From: Salibacteraceae bacterium
Lineage (GTDB): Bacteria > Bacteroidota > Bacteroidia > Flavobacteriales_G > Salibacteraceae
Direction of reading: 5' to 3'
NCBI GenBank assembly: GCA_018401875.1
Contig: JAGYJZ010000001.1
Coordinates: forward strand, 186,001-250,000
DNA: 64,000 nt
The notes beneath the pieces were generated by a model. That model saw only the letters and a program-made list of their open reading frames with translations, did not search any database and was not told the DNA's origin. The translations under genes and the position numbers were made by a program. Shown in pieces: positions 1 through 10,159 of the stretch (positions are counted from its first letter, which is position 1; every line of letters begins with the position of its first letter).

Positions 1-1
1 C

Positions 2-181
2 AATTTTACACGCCAAAATAACAAGCTCGGCAGCTTCCTCCAAAAGAAGAACTTCAGCTTCCAAGACGAACTCAGGTCTTTTATCATCGCGGCTGCTTTC
101 GGATGGATTTCTCTGGTGTTCATGGTTGTAGTTTTTGAAATGGTTGAAGTCTGTTTTCAGCAAGCAGAAAAGTACACTTAA
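2..181 (+). CDS. C-terminal fragment of a putative membrane protein
   Basis: The frame is open from the left edge to a TAA at 179-181 and gives the last 59 residues of a protein whose start lies outside the window. A hydrophobic segment (FIIAAAFGWISLVFMVVVF) sits in the middle, after a polar K/Q-rich stretch, and is followed by a short charged tail ending in AEKYT. This fits one C-terminal transmembrane helix. I do not recognise the family. It ends about 180 bp before katG, with which it is probably not co-transcribed, because a dyad lies between them. Confidence 0.5.
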   Translation, partial: NFTRQNNKLGSFLQKKNFSFQDELRSFIIAAAFGWISLVFMVVVFEMVEVCFQQAEKYT

Positions 182-254
182 TGTTGACTTGCCAAAGTAG
201 AGATTTTCTCCTCTTTTCTCGGGCAAGATTACTATCTTTCAAGGTAAATAGATT

Positions 255-286
255 ATAATTCAAACCAATGATTGTATTTGAATTAT
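255..286. promoter_or_regulatory. Inverted repeat upstream of katG (candidate operator)
   Basis: Perfect 10-bp arms ATAATTCAAA (255-264) and TTTGAATTAT (277-286) are separated by 12 bp, about 75-105 bp upstream of the katG start. The position and symmetry fit a binding site for a dimeric regulator. A peroxide sensor of the OxyR or PerR type would be the natural guess for katG, but the sequence does not match a consensus I can assign with certainty. Confidence 0.4.
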
Positions 287-344
287 CGATGTGATTTATA
301 TGTGATGGTTTAAACTTTAAAAATACTTTCGAACTTCAAAATGA

Positions 345-2630
<2,286 letters not shown>

Positions 2631-2661
2631 TTCGGTAAGCACTAAAAATCCTCAAGAAAAG

Positions 2662-2697
2662 AAAAGCCAGTCTGAACGGACTGGCTTTTTTGTTTTT
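2662..2697 (+). terminator. Intrinsic terminator after katG
   Basis: Eleven-base arms AAAAGCCAGTC (2662-2672) and GACTGGCTTTT (2679-2689) with a 6-nt loop lead into a T-rich tract. It lies about 30 bp after the katG stop. Confidence 0.88.
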
Positions 2698-2737
2698 CAG
2701 TGAAGTAATCTGTTTTATATTCATCCAAATTTTTTTC

Positions 2738-3571
2738 ATGCTTCCATCCATCGTTTCTTCTTCCTGGCTCGCTGAGCAATTGGCTCGACCAGAAGTAATT
2801 GTGTTAGACGCCAGCACCAAGTCGAATGTTTCGGGTAAAAAGCCTGAGTTTGAGCATTGCGTGATCAAGGGCGCGCGCTACATCGACTTGAATGGTAAGT
2901 TTAGCGATCAGAATGCGCAATTTCCGAATACCCTTTTACCCGCATCGCAGTTTGAAGCCGAAGCACAGCTGCTCGGCATCAACCAAGAATCAATGGTAGT
3001 GGTGTATGACAATCTTGGCATCTATAACAGTGCGCGCCTTTGGTGGATGTTTAAGGTGATGGGGCACCTGAATGTTGCTGTGCTCAATGGCGGACTTTCA
3101 GCGTGGGTGCATGAGGGATATGAAACAGTAGAAACGCACGAATCGTCCTTCGATGTAGGAAATTTCAGCGCTTCCTTCAATCCAGCCGCAATCATCCACA
3201 TCGATCAAGTACTTGAAAATTTGGAACAACGCGCCTTCACCGTCATTGATGCACGTTCTAAAGGCCGCTTTGACGGAACAGCTCCCGAACCACGCGAGGG
3301 AACGAGCAGCGGACATATTCCAAATTCGTTGAACCTGCCATTCGATCACGTGCTTGAAAACGGCTTTTTGAAATCAGATGAAGCATTGAGGGCCATTTTC
3401 GCAGACTTACACATCGAAGATCAACCGCTGGTTTTTTCATGTGGATCAGGACTTACGGCCTGCATAACGCTGTTGGCTGCTGAGCGGGTATTGCCGAATC
3501 AATTATCGGTGTATGATGGCTCGTGGACAGAGTGGGCGAGCAGCGAAGGAACACCGATTGATAGAAAATAA
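2738..3571 (+). CDS. sseA: Sulfurtransferase (3-mercaptopyruvate/thiosulfate type)
   Basis: A two-domain rhodanese family protein of 277 residues that moves sulfur from 3-mercaptopyruvate or thiosulfate to an acceptor such as cyanide or a thiol. The catalytic loop in the C-terminal domain reads SCGSGLTAC, with the active Cys at about residue 235. The CGSG(V/L)TA form is typical of mercaptopyruvate sulfurtransferases rather than the thiosulfate-specific loop. The conserved lead-in GTAPEPREGTSSGHIP is also present. I chose the ATG at 2738 because longer versions of the frame begin inside the katG terminator and add a spurious hydrophobic extension. The N-terminal domain lacks a second catalytic cysteine, as usual. 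It converges on the barrel-protein pseudogene through a shared hairpin. Confidence 0.9.
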   Translation: MLPSIVSSSWLAEQLARPEVIVLDASTKSNVSGKKPEFEHCVIKGARYIDLNGKFSDQNAQFPNTLLPASQFEAEAQLLGINQESMVVVYDNLGIYNSARLWWMFKVMGHLNVAVLNGGLSAWVHEGYETVETHESSFDVGNFSASFNPAAIIHIDQVLENLEQRAFTVIDARSKGRFDGTAPEPREGTSSGHIPNSLNLPFDHVLENGFLKSDEALRAIFADLHIEDQPLVFSCGSGLTACITLLAAERVLPNQLSVYDGSWTEWASSEGTPIDRK

Positions 3572-3572
3572 A

Positions 3573-3600
3573 AAAGGCGAACACATGCTCGCCTTTCTCT
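3573..3600. terminator. Hairpin between convergent genes
   Basis: Arms AAAGGCGA (3573-3580) and TCGCCTTT (3589-3596) are flanked by A and T runs, immediately after the sulfurtransferase stop. It can serve the plus-strand gene and also the minus-strand barrel gene ending at 3616. Confidence 0.75.
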
Positions 3601-3615
3601 GTACTTTCTTAATCC

Positions 3616-4329
3616 TTAAAAGTGGAAGTTGAATGAGATGAGGCCTAAGGGACTCAGGTTAGCATTAATGTTGTTTGTTTTGGAAGTGGACTTATCTTCT
3701 GTAGTCGTAATTACTCCCTGATCATCGTATATGCGCGACCTAGATGACTTTCTTGTTCTTAAATTGTATCTAATTAAAGCTGAAAATTCGGTATTTAATG
3801 AAATCCGCTCGTTGATCCAAAATTTCATCCCCAAGAAAGTTTCTGTTCCGAAACCAATGTTCTCCTGATCGACTACATTTTTGTTGGTTTCAATATCATC
3901 CGTATTCCAAACCCTCTGATCCTCAAATATATCCTTGGAAGTGGTATAGAAACCACGTGCATCTAATCCATAGTATAACATCCATCTATTCATAGGAAGG
4001 TGCCATTCGTATCCTATACCAATATTGCCCGAACCTTGTTCGAATTTATTCTAGAATATTTGATAATTCTGAAGGGGTTGCTCTGAGTTTGTCTCATCAT
4101 CTAATCTATAATTGCCTCCGATACTCACTCGAAATGCACCTCCTTTTATGTAGTTCTTATAGGTGATGGTTGGGCTTGGAGCTGAATTAAGACTAAACGC
4201 ATTGAACATTCCTACGCTCAGTTCATTTTTCTTCACCCTGAATTCCTCGGGATCTTTTTCTTGATTCGTTTGGGCGTGGCCAATGGAGATCATTGAAACG
4301 GCCAGTAAAGTCAAAAGCGTTCTTTTCAT
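3616..4329 (-). pseudogene. Outer-membrane beta-barrel protein gene interrupted by one amber codon
   Basis: The two halves (4329-4051 and 4050-3616) are in the same frame and are separated only by a TAG at 4053-4051. Reading through gives a 237-residue protein. It has a signal peptide (MKRTLLTLLAVSMISIGHAQ), alternating-polarity strands such as GNIGIGYEWHLPMNRWMLYYG and a final strand ending in phenylalanine (ISFNFHF), as outer-membrane barrels do. The first half is too short for a barrel and the second has no signal. I therefore read this as one gene broken by a nonsense change, or by a sequencing error. Specific function is unknown. It diverges from the mhpD operon. Confidence 0.75.
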
Positions 4330-4401
4330 AATAAATTGTTTATTGGTTTGACAATCAAAAGTTTATTGAGGCATTTTCGTGCCTTCAGTTTGTTAAAATG
4401 T

Positions 4402-4424
4402 GGTAACCCTTCGTAGCTGTTACC
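4402..4424. promoter_or_regulatory. Dyad in the divergent spacer before mhpD
   Basis: GGTAAC (4402-4407) and GTTACC (4419-4424) form a 6-bp dyad with an 11-bp spacer, in the 270-bp region between the barrel gene and mhpD. It could be an operator, but the arms are short. Nothing else recognisable was seen between 4330 and 4599. Confidence 0.25.
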
Positions 4425-4599
4425 GTAGCAGCAGAAAAATCGTCCGTTTGAAAATAGAGAAAAAAGCACCTGTATTGAGCGGAGGAGTACGATTTAACAT
4501 TTTCTGCCTGACACTGAAAGAAAATTATTCCATTCTGCTCAGCCATCCAATCGCATTTGAGTATGTTAGTCGGCTCTAAAACGACAAAGAAAATTCAGG

Positions 4600-5382
4600 A
4601 TGTCAAACATCGATAAAGCAGCCGTGCAGCTGCGAAATTCCAGCCGAACCAAAACCACTTGCCGCCCTGTTCGCGCCTTGATTGGCGAGACCGATCTCGA
4701 TGCTGCGTATCGCGTGCAAGAGATCAATATTTCTGAACGTATCCGCGAAGGAGCGAAAGTGATCGGAAGTAAAATTGGCCTTACCTCGCCAGCAGTGCAA
4801 AAACAATTGGGTGTAGATCAACCTGACTTTGGCGTGCTGCTCGACAACATGGTGGTGTGGCATGGCGCCACGGTTGATTTCAATCTGCTTATGCAGCCAA
4901 AGGTTGAAGCTGAAGTGGCTTTTGTGTTGAAGTCTGATCTGCAATCAACTAAAGTGACAGAAGCAATGTTGATCGATGCGATCGATTATGCCGTTGCTTC
5001 CATCGAAATTGTAGGCAGTAGGGTAGAGAATTGGGATATCCGCATTACGGATACCATTGCCGATAATGCTTCGGCAAGTCATTTTGTGTTGGGAACACAG
5101 CGCTTTATTCTGCAAGGCTTAGACTTGGTCAATGGCAAGATGAAGCTGTGGGTCAACAACGAATTGGTTTCGGAGGGAAGTGGTGCAGCGTGCATGGGTT
5201 CACCCATCAATGCAGCACTGTGGCTTGCCAATACCATGGGCAGATTGGGCAAACCGCTCAAAGCAGGAGAAGTCATTCTAACGGGTGCATTGGGCCCAAT
5301 GGTTCCTGTGAATCCAGGCGATAAAGTGCGCGCGTCCATCGAAGGATTAGGAGAAGTGTCGGTTAATTTTAGCACGATTTAA
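4600..5382 (+). CDS. mhpD: 2-keto-4-pentenoate hydratase
   Basis: Adds water to 2-hydroxypenta-2,4-dienoate (2-oxopent-4-enoate) to form 4-hydroxy-2-oxovalerate, in the cytoplasm. The 260-residue sequence follows the E. coli MhpD pattern closely: [13 protein letters not shown]-type motifs near residues 60-77, the metal-binding pair in [10 protein letters not shown] (Glu103 and Glu105) and a third glutamate at about 136 with the same spacing as in Mhp[21 protein letters not shown] and [16 protein letters not shown] are further family blocks. The close paralogue 4-oxalocrotonate decarboxylase is the main alternative, but the adjoining genes and sequence fit favour the hydratase. It is the first gene of a three-gene operon; the next ATG is 10 bp past its stop. 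Confidence 0.92.
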   Translation: MSNIDKAAVQLRNSSRTKTTCRPVRALIGETDLDAAYRVQEINISERIREGAKVIGSKIGLTSPAVQKQLGVDQPDFGVLLDNMVVWHGATVDFNLLMQPKVEAEVAFVLKSDLQSTKVTEAMLIDAIDYAVASIEIVGSRVENWDIRITDTIADNASASHFVLGTQRFILQGLDLVNGKMKLWVNNELVSEGSGAACMGSPINAALWLANTMGRLGKPLKAGEVILTGALGPMVPVNPGDKVRASIEGLGEVSVNFSTI

Positions 5383-5392
5383 GTTAGTGATT

Positions 5393-6328
5393 ATGGAGAA
5401 AGTAAAGTGTGCGATCATCGGATCAGGAAACATCGGGACAGACCTGATGATAAAAATTCTGCGCTATTCTGATGTGTTGGAAATGAGCGTGATGGTGGGC
5501 ATCGATCCAACGTCAGACGGACTGGCACGGGCGAAGCGCATGAACGTGGCCACCACCCACGAGGGTGTTGACGGACTCATCGCGATGGAGGAATTTAAAT
5601 CCATTTCCATCATTTTTGACGCCACTTCAGCCAAAGCGCATTTGTATAATTACGATAAGATTAAAGCTTTTTCCAACAAGCAGATGATCGACCTAACGCC
5701 CGCTGCTATTGGTCCGTATTTGATTCCGCCTGTAAATTTTTCAGCCATCGCAGATGTTGACAATGTAAATATGGTCACGTGTGGCGGACAAGCCACTATT
5801 CCGATGGTTGCCGCAGTGTCTCGCGTGGCAAAAGTGCATTATGGAGAAATTGTGGCATCGATTGCGAGTAAGTCGGCTGGTCCAGGCACGCGAGCCAATA
5901 TTGATGAGTTTACCGAAACCACCTCACATGCCATTGAGAAAGTGGGCGGAGCTGAGCGTGGCAAGGCCATCATCATTCTCAATCCAGCGGAGCCGCCACT
6001 CATTATGCGCGATACGGTATTGACCTTGAGCGAGCAGGCCGACAAAGACGCTATTCGTAAGAGCATTGCTGAAATGGCAGCTGAGGTGCAGAAATACGTT
6101 CCGGGTTACCGTTTGCATCAAGAAGTGCAGTTTGACGATATTCCTGAAGATCAGCCGGTGTTTATTGAAGGATTGGGCTACCGTCACGGGTTGAAAACCA
6201 TGGTTTTGTTGGAAGTGGAAGGCGCAGGACACTACTTGCCCGCATACGCAGGAAACCTCGATATCATGACTTCTGCTGCAATGGCCACGGCTGAAAAAAT
6301 TGCAATGATGAAATACCAAACCGCCTAA
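5393..6328 (+). CDS. mhpF: Acetaldehyde dehydrogenase (acylating)
   Basis: Oxidises acetaldehyde to acetyl-CoA with NAD+ and CoA, normally in a channelled complex with the following aldolase. The 311-residue protein starts with a Rossmann motif ([10 protein letters not shown], residues 8-17). The nucleophilic cysteine lies in [11 protein letters not shown] (Cys130). [18 protein letters not shown] is a typical family block. I chose the ATG at 5393; a GTG two codons upstream is also possible. It is separated from the aldolase start by only 3 bp, which supports coupled expression and stoichiometric assembly. Confidence 0.94.
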   Translation: MEKVKCAIIGSGNIGTDLMIKILRYSDVLEMSVMVGIDPTSDGLARAKRMNVATTHEGVDGLIAMEEFKSISIIFDATSAKAHLYNYDKIKAFSNKQMIDLTPAAIGPYLIPPVNFSAIADVDNVNMVTCGGQATIPMVAAVSRVAKVHYGEIVASIASKSAGPGTRANIDEFTETTSHAIEKVGGAERGKAIIILNPAEPPLIMRDTVLTLSEQADKDAIRKSIAEMAAEVQKYVPGYRLHQEVQFDDIPEDQPVFIEGLGYRHGLKTMVLLEVEGAGHYLPAYAGNLDIMTSAAMATAEKIAMMKYQTA

Positions 6329-6331
6329 GCG

Positions 6332-7342
6332 ATGGAAAAGAAATTATACATACAAGATGTTACTTTGAGGGACGGCATGCACGCTATTCGCCATCAATAC
6401 AGCAAAGAAAAGGTGAAAGAGCTGGCGATTCTCTTGGACGAAGCAAAGGTTGATGCCATTGAGATTGCTCACGGTGATGGGTTGGCCGGTTCAAGTTTTA
6501 ATTATGGATTTGGAGCACACACCGATTGGGAATGGCTGGAAGGCATTGCTGAAAACCTGAAACACGCAAAACTGACCACATTGCTCCTTCCTGGCATTGG
6601 TACCATCGAAGATTTAAAGCGCGCCAGGGATTTGGGTGTAGAAAGTGTGCGCATTGCCACGCATTGCACAGAAGCCGATATTTCAGCCCAACACATCGAA
6701 GCAGCTAAGAAAATGGGGATGGACGTAGGCGGTTTTTTGATGATGGCCCACATGTCTGAACCGAAAAAGCTGGCTGAACAAGCCAAGTTGATGGAGTCGT
6801 ACGGGGCAGATTGCGTATACGTGACCGATTCGGCCGGAGCCCTACTTATGAATGATGTGGCCGATCGGATAAAGGCGTTCAAAGACAGCCTGAAACCTGA
6901 AACAGAAATTGGCATTCACTGCCATCACAATTTAGGATTGGGAGTGGCAAACACCATTGTGGCGATGCAGCACGGGGCAACGCGCCTTGATGCATCGTTG
7001 GCAGGAATGGGCGCTGGTGCGGGTAACTGTCCGCTCGAAGTATTGATCGCGGTATTGAATAAAATGGATGTAAAGCACAACAGCGATTTGTACAAGTTGA
7101 TGGATGCAGCAGACGATGTTGTTCGGCCGCTGCAAACGCGACCTGTGCGGGTTGATCGTGAAACGCTTTCATTGGGATATGCCGGAGTGTATTCCAGCTT
7201 TTTGTTGCATTCAGAGCGCGCCTCAGAAAAGTACGGCATCGATACCCGATCGATCCTCGAAGAACTCGGAAAACGGAAGATGGTGGGCGGTCAAGAAGAT
7301 ATGATCGTGGATGTGGCTTTAGACATGCTCCAAAAGAAATAG
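6332..7342 (+). CDS. mhpE: 4-hydroxy-2-oxovalerate aldolase
   Basis: A class II aldolase that cleaves 4-hydroxy-2-oxovalerate to pyruvate and acetaldehyde, passing the aldehyde to MhpF. The 336-residue protein has the DRE-TIM barrel signature TLRDGMH (Arg13, Asp14) and the metal-binding [11 protein letters not shown] (His196, His198), followed by the C-terminal helical domain that contacts the dehydrogenase in the DmpFG complex. It is last in the mhpD-mhpF-mhpE operon. No upper-pathway ring-cleavage genes are present in the window, so the source of 2-oxopentenoate (catecholic acids, or 3-hydroxyanthranilate from tryptophan) is unknown. It ends 20 bp from a convergent gene. Confidence 0.95.
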   Translation: MEKKLYIQDVTLRDGMHAIRHQYSKEKVKELAILLDEAKVDAIEIAHGDGLAGSSFNYGFGAHTDWEWLEGIAENLKHAKLTTLLLPGIGTIEDLKRARDLGVESVRIATHCTEADISAQHIEAAKKMGMDVGGFLMMAHMSEPKKLAEQAKLMESYGADCVYVTDSAGALLMNDVADRIKAFKDSLKPETEIGIHCHHNLGLGVANTIVAMQHGATRLDASLAGMGAGAGNCPLEVLIAVLNKMDVKHNSDLYKLMDAADDVVRPLQTRPVRVDRETLSLGYAGVYSSFLLHSERASEKYGIDTRSILEELGKRKMVGGQEDMIVDVALDMLQKK

Positions 7343-7361
7343 GGCAGAAGCTGTTCGCGAG

Positions 7362-8384
7362 TTAGTCGAGCCAAAACATATCTTCTTGCGGCATGTTTTT
7401 GTTGCGTTCTATGCCAAACGGATTGAAGCCTTTGCGCGCAAAAACATACCACGCTCCCGATGAAATGCAAATGTTGAGGTCGGCTCCAGCCCAAAGCTGA
7501 GTGCCGCCATAGCTTGTTCCTTGGTTTACAGAATAACTGAATCCGCCTGTGTTTTCGTAAACGGAACTTTCAATGAATGCCTTTTCCATTTCTTGAAGGT
7601 AGAATTCAGATTCATCGACCTTGCCATCGAGCAGAAAAGCCAGAGTCATTTGCCCGGTTCCTTCTTGCCATACCACATCTTGGTCTTCGTCAAAGCAGTA
7701 GCCGGTAATGGGCACATTGTGAAGGGTTGAGATTTGGGTGTTCAAAAACCGATCAGCTGTAGTAAGGGCAGAAGAAGGATAGCGATCAAAGCAGCAATAG
7801 CTCCACGAATGCACGTCAAGGGCATAGAAATAGGCCGGGTTGTCGGGCCAAGCGATGAGGTTTTTATCGGATTCATCCCACAGTTGTTCTTCAAAAAAGT
7901 GCAGAAGATCTTTGTGAAACTGAGAGTATCCGAGCACTGCGTTGAATGCATCAATATTTCCTTCAGTGACCTTGTATTCGAGTAGTTTTCCGCTGGCGTC
8001 ATAACCGGCAAATAAGCCGCCATCGCTGTCTTGGAGCGACATTATCCAGGATGTCAACGCGGAGGCGAGCTGATCGTATTTTGTTGATCCTGTAAAGTCT
8101 TTATAGTTGTTCAGCGCCATCAGCAGCCAACCATTATCGCCCATCCATCGGTGGTTGCTTGGTGTTCCGTTGGCGTCTCTAAACTGAGAAAAACCACCCA
8201 CGCCATTTTTCAATTCGCTGTCCATGCGGGCGTTGAAAAAGTCAAACACTTTTGCCGCTCGATCAAATTCGCCATTGACCATAAACACCTTCGAGGCCAA
8301 GGCATTGTCATAAAGCGAGACGAAGTTGCCGTTTTCAGCACTTTCTACCAAGCGGAGAAATTTTGCCGGAGAAGGAGCCAACAT
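7362..8384 (-). pseudogene. N-terminally truncated six-hairpin glycosidase-like protein
   Basis: The 340-residue frame has the look of an (alpha/alpha)6 toroid sugar-active enzyme: repeated motifs such as NHRWMGDNGWLLMAL, SLQDSDGGLFAGYD, EGNIDAFNAVLGY and WQEGTGQMTLAF, each ending a helical hairpin with conserved Trp/Asp/Gly. Bacteroidota relatives normally begin with a signal peptide and an extra helical hairpin. Here the frame starts abruptly at MLAPSPAKFLRLVE, and upstream the homology is lost and replaced by a DUF262 fragment in another frame. I infer that the 5' end was removed by the rearrangement that brought in the island. Residual expression cannot be excluded because an ATG is present at 8384. 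The exact substrate class cannot be named. Confidence 0.6.
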
Positions 8385-8406
8385 ATCATGAGTTTTATAA
8401 GGTATG

Positions 8407-8599
8407 TCCCTTCGTGAATAAAAACAATACTGCCAATAAAGTGTGTTCCCCTGTTATCGGTCTCTACCGAAATGATATCGTTCAAGAGTTCTTTACATTC
8501 GGTATTCGTCCAATCATAATTTCGTTGGTAAACAGGATTTACAAACTGCACATTTGGAGCTTGCAAAAAATTATTTATTTGTAGTTCATTGGCTTTCAT
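8407..8599 (-). pseudogene. DUF262 (GmrSD-like) N-terminal fragment
   Basis: Only the first 64 or so residues of a DUF262 protein remain: a start at 8599, VYQRNYDW (the conserved QR-x-Y/F-x-W box) and THFIGSIVFIHEG. The DGQQR active motif that should follow is missing, because the sequence switches at about 8390-8407 to the truncated glycosidase gene. DUF262 domains act in type IV restriction (GmrS-like NTPase) and other defence proteins. The ATG overlaps the stop codon of the upstream BRO-like gene (TAATG), so the two were once translationally coupled. Non-functional as it stands. Confidence 0.75.
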
Positions 8600-9459
8600 T
8601 ATTTGTTTTTTCTCCTTTTGCTAGAGGGACTGCTATCAGGTAATGCTTTCAAAGCATCTTTAGCATTTAGCGATGTTACAACCTTTTTACCGTTTTCGCC
8701 TCCAGTTTCAGCCTTGCTACCTTGGCAACATTACCACCTTGTTTGGCTGCTTTTTACTCTCTTCAAAATCTTTGGGGGTTGGTTGCCGGCTGATATATCC
8801 TTGGTAGATCACTTCTGCAAGCATATTCAAAATCAACTCAGTATTGGTCATAATATTATCGAAGATTTTCTTTTTCAAGCCTTTAGGCACTTTATATTCT
8901 TTGGTGGTTTTCGCTCCGCTTTGGTGATGATATCTGTAAGGCTTGCAAATTGTTGCCCCTCTTTCAATCCTCTCTTCTTCCATTCATCAGTAAGCTCTTG
9001 CGTATTTCAATACTCTCTTCAGCCGTTGGTTAGTCAATTTTCCTGAATACCCCTGGTTTCAGGTATTGCTCCAATGCCCGATCAAATACTCAATTCCGGA
9101 TCTTGCATTTTCGTCTAATCTTTCTGCAGCTACTTGTACCCAGCCATAGTTTAAAGGGTTCCTGCTGATGGGGCCAGGAACTGAACAAGTCGGAACAACT
9201 GTTCTGTATCGGCAACATCGGTAAGACGCATTTTGCCATCTGCTGCAGCATTTTCAAACCGTGACAATTCGTCACGGTTTCGTTCCTTCCGCTTTTAGCC
9301 GTTGTTTCAGCTTTCGCCAATGGCATTGGGATCAACACTTTCCGGTAAGAATACTAACCACGTCAATAATGGAAATATACCATTTCTCTTGCTCGGCATC
9401 CAAATGCTACCACGCACTTGCTTTTCTTCAAATAGTTTGATGGCGGTTTCTTTAGTCAT
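8599..9459 (-). pseudogene. BRO-family (Bro-N) antirepressor-like gene with several frameshifts
   Basis: Recognisable family blocks appear in order but in shifting frames. They are MTKETAIKLFEEKQVR (from the ATG at 9459), EKWYISIIDVVSILTG, WRKLKQRLKAEG, NETVTNCHGLKM, LTDVADTEQLFRLVQ, a damaged PSPKAEPFKRWLA region, EIRKELTDEWKKRG-like text, KKIFDNIMTNTELILNMLAE and a C-terminal GENGKKVVTSLNAKDAL stretch. The last runs to a TAA at 8601-8599 that overlaps the DUF262 start. At least four frame changes are needed, so the gene is dead. BRO proteins are DNA-binding proteins common in phages and mobile islands. The short isolated frames in this stretch are pieces of it, not separate genes. Confidence 0.82.
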
Positions 9460-9471
9460 AACGTTTCAATT

Positions 9472-9527
9472 GTCTGAACTATGATTTGTTTGATTTTTTG
9501 AGATTGAATGATTTCAGGTTTGAATTT
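9472..9527 (-). repeat. Degenerate copy of the GTCTGAAC/GTTCAGAC element
   Basis: Starts with GTCTGAACTATGATT and continues with AT-rich TGATT motifs. It lies directly upstream of the BRO-like start codon. The terminal 15-mer matches the ends of the elements at 9920 and 10061 (reverse form AATCATAGTTCAGAC); the distal end is not recognisable. Confidence 0.55.
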
Positions 9528-9534
9528 TTATTTG

Positions 9535-9901
9535 TTAGTCGTTTAAGAATTCAAGCTCCTTTCCTCAAAGTTGATTAGTAAATGAAGTTTCTAGATTATA
9601 AGCTTCTAAATAATTGATGGCTTACTTTGAAGTACATCTTCCAATAGGGTAATGGCTTTCAGTTCAACTGAGATAATTCCCTCTACCAAAATCAACTCTT
9701 CTGGTTCCCTATTTGTTCTGCTCTGTAAAATATAGGCATTTCAAATTCTCTACTGAATTCAATACCCGCAAATTCATTTCAATAGCCAAAGCTCTTTGAT
9801 AAATTACCTCTTGGAACCCATTGCCAAGTAGTATATGAACAGTCATTGCACAGCCAATAATTTTGGAAGTCAACTCCGAATACTTGTTGTTCGTTTATCA
9901 T
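9535..9901 (-). pseudogene. GxxExxY-family protein gene with frameshifts
   Basis: The hallmark blocks of the GxxExxY family are present across frames. They are SELTSKIIGCAMTVHILLGN, GNGFQEVIYQRALAIEMNL (the name motif G-FQE-VIY), RRVDF, VEGIISVELKAIT with LEDV, and a C-terminal LLINFG-like and ELEFL remnant ending near 9535. An ATG at 9901 begins the gene. At least three frame changes make it non-functional. GxxExxY proteins are small, PD-(D/E)xK-like and of unclear role, often found near restriction or mobile genes in Bacteroidota. It lies between the type IIG gene and the BRO remnant, all on the same strand. Confidence 0.75.
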
Positions 9902-9919
9902 AGTAATCATTTAATAATT

Positions 9920-10018
9920 GTCTAAACTGTGATTCATTTTGATTTGTATGATCAAGCTGATTTAAACTTCTTCCTTTAATCAAAGCAATCATTGAATCAC
10001 AAAAATCATAGTTCAGAC
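9920..10018. repeat. 99-bp element with inverted termini, copy 1
   Basis: The left end GTCTAAACTGTGATT and right end AATCATAGTTCAGAC are imperfect inverted repeats, and the AT-rich interior is almost identical to copy 2 at 10061-10159. It is followed at 10027-10060 by a copy of the last codons of the type IIG gene, so it belongs to a larger duplicated unit of about 140 bp. Confidence 0.8.
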
Positions 10019-10060
10019 ATTTTCACCGTTCAGACACCCTCCACAATTTTTATCTCTTCT

Positions 10061-10159
10061 GTCTAAACTATGATTCATTTGATTTGTATGATCAAGCTGA
10101 TTTAAACTTCTTCCTTTAATCAAAGCAATCATTTAATCATAAAAAATCACCGTTCAGAC
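10061..10159. repeat. 99-bp element with inverted termini, copy 2
   Basis: Starts with GTCTAAACTATGATT and ends with AATCACCGTTCAGAC. The right end overlaps the end of the type IIG gene: the element supplies the TGA stop at 10156-10154 (GTC-TGA-AC on the minus strand). The interior is nearly identical to copy 1 over about 75 bp. Confidence 0.8.

Noticed and set aside
2690-2737. Longer N-terminus for the sulfurtransferase from a TTG at 2690
   Set aside because: The start lies inside the katG terminator hairpin tail and the added residues are a hydrophobic translation of T-rich DNA; ATG 2738 fits the family.
4051-4053. Programmed read-through or pyrrolysine at TAG 4053-4051
   Set aside because: No pyl genes or read-through context are visible; a mutation or base error is simpler.
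8603-9046. 147-codon plus-strand frame
   Set aside because: It is antisense to the identifiable BRO-family remnant and has low-complexity hydrophobic content.
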